From Gymnorhina tibicen (lineage: Eukaryota; Chordata; Aves; Passeriformes; Artamidae), in NCBI GenBank assembly GCA_013399875.1, contig VXAZ01007517.1:62001-126000 (forward strand): a DNA stretch of 64,000 nucleotides. Reading direction: 5' to 3'. The notes beneath the pieces are model-generated. The model did no database searches, was not told the DNA's origin, and worked only from the letters and a program-made list of their open reading frames with translations. Made by a program: the position numbers and the translations under genes. Below, piece by piece: positions 55,861-64,000 of the stretch (positions within the stretch are counted from its first letter, which is position 1; each line of letters starts with the position of its first letter).

Positions 55861-56760
55861 AAAACCTACAAGAAACTGTTCTCCAGGTATGTGAACAACA
55901 TGTGGAAACAGAAAGAAAATATTGGCCTGCTGTCCAAAAGGAGAGCTGAATTAGTCACCAGAACACTGGAAAGGCAGAGATTCTCAACACTTTCTTCACT
56001 CCTGTCTTTAACAGCACTGGTGGACCTCGGGCCTTGGGAACAAAAGTCCAGGCCGAAGCAAACACAGACCCACAGTTGGTGAAGGAAGGGTTGGTCTGTG
56101 AACTATTACAGGAGCTTGGCCCCTGCACGTCAATGGGCCCTGACAACATCCATCTGAGCGTTTCAAGAGAACTGGCTGATGTCATTGTGAGACTGCTCTC
56201 CGTAATCTTTGAGAAGTCATGAAGATTGAAGGACATCCCAGAAGACTGGAAGAAGGTTAATGTCACCCCCATCTTCAAGAAGGGCTTAAAGAAGGACCCA
56301 GGAAATTACAGGCATATCAGTTTTACCTCAGTCCCTGGGAAAGTTATGAAGTGGATTCTCCTGGGGGCTATCACAAGTCAGATGAAACATGTTATTGGGA
56401 AAAGCCAGCACAGATTCATCACAGGAAAATCATGCTTGACAAACCTGATTGCCTTCTACAATAAAGTAACCTGCTTGGTTGATGTGGGGCAAGCAGTGGA
56501 CATTGTTTACCTGGATTTCTTGGAGGCTTTTGATACAGTTTCCCACAGCCTCCTCCTAGGGAAGCTGATGTGTTACAGTCTAGATGAGCCATTGGAATAA
56601 TCTCCCTAGGGAAGTGGTGAATTCCTCAGCACTGGACACTTCTAAGATTCAGTTCAACAGAGTACAGGGCCATCTTGCCTAGACCATGCTTTTGCCAAGA
56701 AAGGTTGGACCAGATGAACCTTGCGGCCCCTCCCAACCTGGTATTCTGTGATTCTCTGAT
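55861..56760 (+). mobile_element. CR1 LINE copy: ORF2 reverse-transcriptase fragment joined to the 3' tail
   Basis: The + strand encodes pieces of CR1 ORF2. First comes KTYKKLFSRYVNN..ENIGLL, then after a frameshift GPDNIHLSVSRELADVI. A TGA at 56220-56222 is followed in the same frame by DWKKVNVTPIFKKG and DPGNYR, then SCLTNLIAFYNKVTCLVD and VYLDFLEAFDTVSHS. LDFLEAFD is the decayed counterpart of the usual FxDFSKAFD core. After about 56592 the sequence jumps directly to CR1 3'-terminal sequence, ending in GGTATTCTGTGATTCTCTG. It is a dead copy with a frameshift, a stop and an internal deletion. Confidence 0.88.
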
Positions 56761-58282
56761 ACACAACTAATCCATTTTGGATCTTGTATGTGGTAATGCT
56801 GCTCTCCACCAAGGTTTGTGTTTTAAGATCTCTCTCTATTAAGGGAAAAAAATGTTGCCTTACAGTAATGATTGAAAAGTTAGTAGAGAGAAGACTGAAA
56901 AGTTTTTTCTATTCTACAGCAAAAGTCTGTATATATGCATATAATTGATAAAGGAAATTTATTTGAAAGAGTCTGTGCTCAATCCTAAATACAGTCTCAG
57001 CAGCTGGCACCACTGCTGAAGCAAAAATGGGAGTGAGTGCCTGTTTCTACAAGGATTATTCTTCAGTTACCAACCCCACATCTGTGGTCAGTGTTAAACC
57101 AACAGCTGGGTTTTGGTGGAGTTATCTTCCTGCCCTGCATCCTGCCTACAGCACTGATGAGGTCATCCCTAGGGATGGGTGGCTTTGACCAGAATGAGGC
57201 ATCTCTCAGGTGCCCTATGCTGTGTGACCTCAGAGTGTGAAAGTTTGTAAGGGGGCTTGAAAATCATATTTATGTTGAAAAAGAAGTTCAGCTAAACCCT
57301 GACTGGTGCTTACATGAGGCACATAGATAACAAGGAAGATCTTCTAAATACACAGATGAAGGTATAGACACCAGGACAAAAGTTTCATGGAACTTACTAA
57401 CCTGAACCAAATGACATTTTCTTTTCTTGAGAAATTACCAAATATCAATTGTGATGGGCCATAACCAAGAGAAAGGAATGCAACACCTGAGATCAGTCAT
57501 ACTCTGCTTACAGTGCTTTTCCTTTGGCTTGTTTGGTTGAAGCCTTGTGCTGTTTCGTGTACCCGGTGAGCATCACCTGTGGTGTGAGGTCTGACCCCAT
57601 TCAGATGTAGCTAATGCTCACTGGTTGGGAAACACCACATACCACCAGGATCTGCCAGTACTTGTTGACTTCGTTGTTAAAAAATGAAGTAGTTTTACAA
57701 TAATCTTTGCAAAACAAAGTGTATCTGATTAAAAGAAAAAAACCCAAATCTGAAGTTCAGGATGGAACTCCTCCTCTGGAATAGCTAACCAGGGCCACCA
57801 TGCAGGACAGTGCATGAAGATGTGAGCAGCTGTTGGCGATGACTCAGAAACAGGCAGGAAGGAATCTGCTGTGGGGGCAGGAGTGCAGCCTCATGCCAGC
57901 AGCCACTGTGGTTGGTAGAGTTTCCTGTCTGTCTGTCTGTCCTGTGATCAATGGCACCGTGTGGCTTTTAAAGTCCGGGGAGCTCAGACTGAAGGAGTCT
58001 GTCCTATGCAGGTTCTCATGTTCCTGTTGTTCTCGCATGGCTCTGCTTATGCAAGGGAGGAAGGCCAAACGGTTGCCCAAAGTCCTTCAGGAGAAAGAAT
58101 TATGGTGAAACACCAGCTCTGAATGTCTTAATTGCTGAAACCTGGACCTTTGTATGCTTCCCAGGGAACAGAACTCGGGAGGCAAAAGCTGGCTGATGGA
58201 GTTTCATGTGTGCCTGCCTTCCTGATGGAAAGCCAGTCCAGGGGGAAAGTCAGCTCAACTGCGAGCATGTCAAAACAACCAG
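56761..58282. other. Intergenic sequence between two CR1 copies
   Basis: No gene was recognised. A short CTGT repeat (four units) lies at 57925-57941. Confidence 0.5.
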
Positions 58283-58645
58283 TGAAGAGAAGGCTCTGGG
58301 GAGATCTTATAGCACCTTCCAGTACCAGAAAGGGCTTCAAGAGAGCTGAAGAGGGACCTTCTACAAGGGTGTGGAGTGACTGGATAAGGGGGGATGGCTC
58401 TGAACTGGCAGAGGGTAGGTTTAGGTTAGATACTAAGAAGAAATTCTTCCCTGTGAGGGTGATGAGGCCCTGGCTCAGGTCACCCAGAGAAGCTGTGGAT
58501 GCCCCATCACTGAAATGTTCAAGGCCAGGCTGGAAGGGGCTTTGAGCAACCTAGTCTTGTGGAAGGTGTCCCTGCCTGTGAGAGTGGAGCTGTAACTAGA
58601 TGTCTTTAAGGTCCCTTCCAACCCAAACCATTCTGTGATTCTATG
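58283..58645 (+). mobile_element. CR1 LINE 3' end, 5'-truncated
   Basis: Begins GAGAAGGCTCTGGGGAGATC and runs through the canonical CR1 3' region (CTTCCAGTACC, AAGAAATTCTTCCCTGTGAG, GGTCCCTTCCAACCC) to ATTCTGTGATTCTATG at 58645. It is moderately diverged and lacks coding capacity. Confidence 0.93.
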
Positions 58646-61218
58646 TGAAAAATAGGTGGACACGCAACCAAATTTCAGCAGCAATAATTTGCAGGACATC
58701 TGTAACCATTTGAGGATTCTAGTACAGTTTAGCAGCTCTTCTATGCGCTCCTGGCTGCTGGATGAATACTGTGTGTGCTTGTTAGGTACAGGAGCACTTT
58801 GAGAGGTCCTCCTACACTGACCAAGATTACAAGTACGGTAAAATGGATTAAATTAACATGATTAAGCAATACTCCCTTCCTAGGGAAGAGACCCTGACAT
58901 TTATGATAACCCAGTGTTGATAAGCTGAGTCAAGTACAACACCTACACAAAACCCTGCATTCACAGGACAGTCAGGATAGTAGGAAGCAGTTGCAAAGGT
59001 CTTTATTTTTCACGGGTTTCACAGAAATAGGAAAAGAAAGCAGACTCCATTAGTGCCTGACTGAGGGAGAGGCTGCAGAGTTCAGCCCATATTAGATAAC
59101 TGAATGAAGAGAGAAAGAGCTTTGTAATGAATGCTTCAAGCACAGGAAACGACCAATTAGTCCCGCTGCTCACAGGGTGACTCGTTTTTCCTGTCAGCGC
59201 TGGGAAGACTCCTAACACGGAGTGACAGGAGGTATTTGTAAAGGTCAGATAAAACCTGCGGGCATGTTTGGCTCTCTAGCAACAGACCCAGCTCTGCTGC
59301 AGACGTGGAGAGAGGCAATCCCGATGCCCATGGTCCCAGGTGATTCGTGCGCGGTGTTTCACAGCCCGGAGGTGACATGGCCTCTGACACCAGTGAGCCG
59401 GGTAAGTGATGTGTTTGTGGCAGATTAGGGCAGCACACGGAGCTCCTGAAGTCTCCAGATATTTCTTGACCATCTGCCTGGAAAGCAGGAGTTTGACAGG
59501 GGATGCGATTCCTTCGGAACCCACATGGGAAACAGAGGGGCAGCTCATCTCTCACCTCCTCTGGCAGATGTGGTAGGTCCCATTTTACCTAATACAAGAA
59601 AAGTTTAAAGTTGAATTCTGGGGCTAAATCTTGACATCCTAAAGTTCATACTAGTATGACCAGGTTAGATGTGCTAATTTTTTTCATTGGCACGGGGCTG
59701 ATGGGCTCAGAATTCAATGGCATACATTGTGAATTACATGAACTGTAATCTGACTCTTCATTGGTTTTGCTAGAAAATTAAATAAACAACATTAATACCC
59801 GCTTTGCCACCAGTGTACAATGCATTTGCTATGTGGGATGCTATCCATAATATAACTGTGTAAGTTCAGTAAGGCCATTTTTTGTGAAAAAGAATTATGC
59901 AGGTAATGACAGATAATACATCTCCAAGCTTTCAGACCTAGCAATTTCTGAGTCCTAAAAATGGTTACAGCTAAGAACTAATAGAGACACACTCAAGGCT
60001 TCAAGTGCCTATCACTTGCCTCAGGAGCAATGCAGCTGGTTAATTGCTTGCCAGGCCACAGGTGAATAAATCCTGTGGAAAAGGTTTTAAGCAGAGTAGT
60101 GTTTCATTCCTACTTTACAAAGTGCTTCCCAAGAGCCAGGCAAAAAAGCTTTACAGTGCTCAGTCACCATAGGAACCTACCCTTGGGCTTTGGCTACGGA
60201 GGGGTTGCCTGGAAAACCACCTGCCCACACCCCCAATCACCCCATGGCTGAAGCTATCCAAGACATGAAGGTGTTTAGTGAAGGATAAATAGCAAAGTAA
60301 TGGTCTTTGAGGGCTTTATTTCTTCCTGACAAGGTATCAAGTTTATGTAGTCCTGTTAAAGAAACCCTTGTGGTCCTTGACTGTTGGAGGATGCAGATTA
60401 GCTTTCTTGTTCTCCAGGATGTCGACAGGATCACTTAGGAAAATTAAAAAAAAATTGTCTATGACGCTGTATGGTGAAAGCATGAGTGGCTGTGTGGGTG
60501 TTACCTATCAGGATGATTTTTGTTTGGTCAGGTTTTCCTAGACCTTGTACTCTGAGTGTGCTCTGTCCCCTGAGCCATCTACTGTGTATTTCTTCTGTCT
60601 TTCTCACCTTTGCAGATGCAGTTCTTAAACTTTTACAGGCCAAGTTTGCGCAGCTTGACACCCTGCTTGGCCATAGCCATGAAGATCCTGAGTTGAAAAT
60701 TACTGAGATAAAATGTGACATAAATTAAATAAAATTGTCAACTTTTTTTCCAGCCCTGCTATTTAGGAGCATGTGCTACAAGTATCTAGAAGGCATCAGG
60801 ATTTAGAGAACTAAACTGGGATGAGTTAATTCTCCCCAGGTACATGTATAGTGGTACATAAAATGAGGCTGGAGGAGGGGTTAAGGCACACAAGACAGGC
60901 ATGTCCAGCTGTTAACATGGACCCCATCCTTGCTGGCTTGCACTGCCTAGCACTGTTCCAACAGCACCCTGAACCAGCCAGGGAGCACTGCAGGATGATG
61001 ATTTTTCCCTGTGGTTGGTTCTCCCTCGGCCACGGTGCATAGGGGCAGGAACAGAGTTCAGCCATGTGGATGGGAGCTGCACTGTGTTGCTTTGCCCCAG
61101 AGCAAGCAAATGGTCCCTGGCCTATTTTATTTATTAATAATGATTTACAAGAGAAGCAAAACCTGGACGCACTCTGCTAAGTGATTTTAAAATTGAAATA
61201 ACTTGTAAATGCGCATCA
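58646..61218. other. Intergenic region with two weak exon-like signals
   Basis: No known gene was recognised. A minus-strand open frame at 59157-59555 is followed by a minus-strand AATAAA at 59007-59002. A + strand acceptor-like site precedes a short frame at 60616-60728. Neither matches a protein I know. Confidence 0.4.
60616..60728 (+). other. Candidate terminal exon of an unidentified transcript (weak)
   Basis: A strong pyrimidine tract and CAG (TTTCTCACCTTTGCAG) ends at 60615. The following frame reads DAVLKLLQAKFAQLDTLLG and ends EIKCDIN with TAA at 60726-60728. The stop overlaps an AATAAA at 60728-60733, leaving almost no 3' UTR. The peptide looks helical but I do not recognise it. No upstream exons were identified, and a second reading frame is also open for about 26 codons, so this may be chance. 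Confidence 0.2.
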
Positions 61219-61690
61219 TGGTTTAAGCTGGAAATTGAGCCACACGGAGCCGCTCCCTTCCCCCTACCCCTCTCCCTCTGTGAGAGGGACAAAAGGCAGA
61301 AATCCTGAGCTGAGATGAGGACAATTTACTGGAAACAGCAACGGGATAAGAAAACAGACAGTAACAGCACCAGCAACAATATTAATAACAAAAGTATACA
61401 AAAAGAGGGCGATTTACATACAAAAAAAATTCTCACTGACTCACTGACCTGAGCTGGTGCTGCACGGCTCCTGAGACAAGAACAAAAATTGTCCCCCAGG
61501 CTCTCTATGTGCACCTTTTCCTTCCTGACTGCAAGTGAACCCCCTTCCTCCTCAGAAGTGAGAAATCCATAGTTCTACCCCCTTCAGAGATGTGACTGGT
61601 GTAGAATAACAACCCAGACATGCCCACATAGCGCCAGGCTCCACCCTCCTCACAGCCTTGGCCAAAACTGGGATGTGAAACTGGGAACTT
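61219..61690 (-). mobile_element. LTR-like element, probable solo LTR of an endogenous retrovirus
   Basis: A discrete block starting TGGTTTAAGCTGG and containing CACACGGAGCCGCTCCC, an A-rich AAC/AAT tract, and closing with GGGATGTGAAACTGGGAAC resembles avian ERV LTRs that I recall in antisense orientation. No internal retroviral genes adjoin it, and I found no convincing target duplication, so ends and orientation are approximate. Confidence 0.55.
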
Positions 61691-64000
61691 AAAAAATATT
61701 AAGGGTTAATAATTTCCAGCCTATAGACATGATGAAGAAACTGGGGTGAGCACACTTGTGCCGTGTTTTGGCAGAGAACAAGCATAGCCGGGGTAAATGT
61801 TGAGAACACAAAGCTCCAGAGCCATTTCATTTAACGCCTGGACTGATGAACGCTGAAAGCCTGGCAGAGCAGGTCGTGGAGCACTGCAGCGTCCTGTCCC
61901 TTGCTGTGATGATGGGGCAGCATCTGGATGGTGGCACAGTTTCCCCCTGGAGTCCCCACTGCCCCTCCTTCCACTGGGAGCCAGGATGTTTCCAGGACAC
62001 ATCCATCTTGGCCCAGGAGTGCAGGAACACTGCCAGCTACCTGAAACCAGAGAGATCAAGGGAGCATTGAGTGAATTTTTAAAGCAAAGATAGATATTCC
62101 TTTTTAAAAAAGGCAGTCCACTGGCTTCTATGGTAGCTGTTGAGGGACTTTTTATTTGTACTTTACTACAGCAGCCAGACTGCAAAGCACATGCTGGGCT
62201 TGCTTATCTGCCCTTGTATCTTCCATAATAAATGCAAGCCTCGCCTTTCCAGCAGCGTTGCTTGGAAGAGGTTTTTCTTTCACAAAACTCAGTTAAACAT
62301 CTTTCAACTAAGCATCTTTCAACAAACTGAGTTCTTCCCCTCAGTATGAGCAAGTAGAAAAAGATGTGCCTTCCGTCTGTGATGTGCCAGCAGATAGATG
62401 GGTGTTCAGCAGGTGGGAAGGCTCAGAACTTCAGAAAAGAGTGACAGCAAGCCTGAAGGGTGGAATGTTTGCCCAGGCACTTTTAGTAAGGCAGTGAAGA
62501 TGAAAGAAAATAATTTATAATTTATGATTATTTTTTTTTCATGCACTTCCATCCCTCCACAATTCAGAGGCATTTGAACTGCCAGAGCTCAGGAAGTGTT
62601 TGGACAACTGTCTCAGGCACGTGGTGTGACTCTTGTGTTGGTCCTGTGCAGGGCCAGGAGCTGGACTAGATAATCCTTGTGGCTCCTTTTCAACTCAGGA
62701 TATTCTACGATTCTAATTCCATCTCTGCAGCACCAGCTTGAGGCATATCCCAGTTTTCTGGGACCACTGCTCCACCCCTCCTCACGCTGGGATCTCAGCC
62801 ATGAAGATGGGTGGTGCCCCAGGGCAGGAGCTGTTTCCCCGGCAGAGTTTCTGTTGTCCAAGGAGTGAGCAACAGGAAGGCTTGGGCAGGCAGTGGGCCC
62901 TGTGGGTTGCTGCATGTGAAGCTGTGGGATTTGGGACAGAAGGATGTAAATATATAGGAGCATCTGTCCAGCCTGGGCTTCCAAACCACTGTGCAGAAGA
63001 AAGGAGGGAGATGGCAGACCTGAGACAACATTTCGTGCTATTTCCTGTGCCAAATCATGAATCTTTGTCTAATCCCAGTGGGGTTCAGGCCCCTGGGGTG
63101 CTTGTGCTGCAGCCAGGCCAGTTTGCAAAAACACAGCCCAAAGGGCTCCCAGAGTGGATCTCAGTAACCATCCAGCCTTGGTGGAACTTTGTTCCCAGGA
63201 AGTTGCAAAACCTGCCTGGGAAGACAGGCAAGTAAGCAGGCTCCAGGCAGCCCAAGTGCTTCCTTAAAAGGCTTCTGGAACTGATCCATGAGCGGTGTCA
63301 CACATGGGATTTTATGAAGTGCTCATCTCCATCCCTGAGCCTGCTGCTTTTGCAGTCACTGGTGAGATTTCACTGAGGGTATGGCAATACCCAGGAGTGA
63401 ATAACACACACCCTATACGTAAAATTTCATGGCCTATGAGCTGTTATTATATGGCCCAGATGTTTCTGCAGCCTGAAGAAGCCTCACAGTTCCCTGAAGG
63501 GCTCCTTGCCTCAGCACTGGAAGCAGAGCAGAGAGCTCTTTGTCATCCACCTCCTCCTCCTCCTTTCATCTAACACACTGAGCATGGCAAGGGGTGAACT
63601 CCTCTCAGAAATGACATCTGCTGTCAAAACAGCAAATAAAAGCCTATTATTTATTATCTACTGCTAACCTGCTGTTTGTCTGGGTTAGTGGAATAATCAG
63701 CTGCGGATGGACTTGGTCAGGGATATTCAGTTAGCACAGGTTTGCAGAGTGATGTTTTTAAGACCTCAGAGAGTAAAGGTGCAAGGTATATCATTAACAG
63801 TGTTCTGTTGGTGTATGGACTGCATTATTTTATATATGGTTTAACAGAATATAAAGAATACTGCATTTTATGGTATGTGCGAAGGCAGGATTGAGGCAGG
63901 ACTTCCAAGCTCACTGTCACATTTTCACATCAAGAAATCTCTACCCCACTGCTCCATTGTTTCTAGCTGTGTATAGAGATGACACCAGAAATCATTTTGA
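61691..64000. other. Intergenic sequence to the window end
   Basis: No gene was recognised. A CR1 tail lies at about 62570-62716. The small open frames on both strands overlap one another and carry no recognisable domain. Confidence 0.5.
62570..62716 (+). mobile_element. CR1 LINE 3' tail fragment
   Basis: Contains GAACTGCCAGAGCTCAGGAAG, GTCCTGTGCAGGGCCAGGAG and a diverged CTGGACTAGATAATCC before the terminal TATTCTACGATTCTAA. This matches the 3' region of a CR1 subfamily ending in the ATTCTATG-type octamer. Confidence 0.8.

Overview
This is vertebrate nuclear DNA and almost certainly avian. Coding sequence is split by GT-AG introns, CR1 LINE tails occur on both strands, and two LTR-like insertions have the look of solo LTRs common in songbird and other neoavian genomes (the lineage is inferred, not proven). 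Two protein-coding genes are recognised, both on the + strand, in the order PUM2 then SDC1. As I recall, the same neighbours lie in the same relative orientation on human 2p24.

Layout: (1) 1-7714 carries the last eight coding exons of PUM2, encoding the complete Pumilio RNA-binding domain, followed by an AT-rich 3' UTR of about 2 kb with poly(A) signals at 8392 and 9651. (2) 9.7-21.3 kb is intergenic with no recognisable gene. (3) 21.4-23.4 kb is a CpG island broken by an 829-bp assembly gap (22043-22871). It is most likely the SDC1 promoter, and the gap probably hides the signal-peptide exon. (4) 23.4-43.5 kb is SDC1 intron 1, holding CR1 fragments and a solo LTR at 29204-30503. That LTR contains a 199-bp perfect tandem duplication joined by a single N, probably an assembly artefact. 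(5) 43496-46178 carries SDC1 coding exons 2-5, covering the ectodomain with glycosaminoglycan sites, the transmembrane helix and the C1-V-C2 tail ending EFYA. Its 3' UTR runs to a poly(A) signal at 48287. (6) 48.3-64 kb is intergenic, with several CR1 copies including a decayed reverse-transcriptase fragment, a second LTR-like element and a few weak unassigned exon-like signals.

How the parts relate: PUM2 protein binds UGUANAUA elements in mRNA 3' UTRs to repress translation and promote decay. The eight repeat codes read directly from the exons predict exactly that motif. The PUM2 3' UTR contains three perfect copies, pointing to autoregulation, and the neighbouring SDC1 3' UTR contains one. 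SDC1 is a cell-surface heparan-sulfate proteoglycan.

I found no clear previously undescribed system. The most checkable unusual signals are the PUM2 elements in its own 3' UTR, one PUM2 exon with very different base composition from its neighbours, the tandem donor sites in PUM2, a glycosaminoglycan site apparently missing from SDC1, and the duplication at the N in the LTR.
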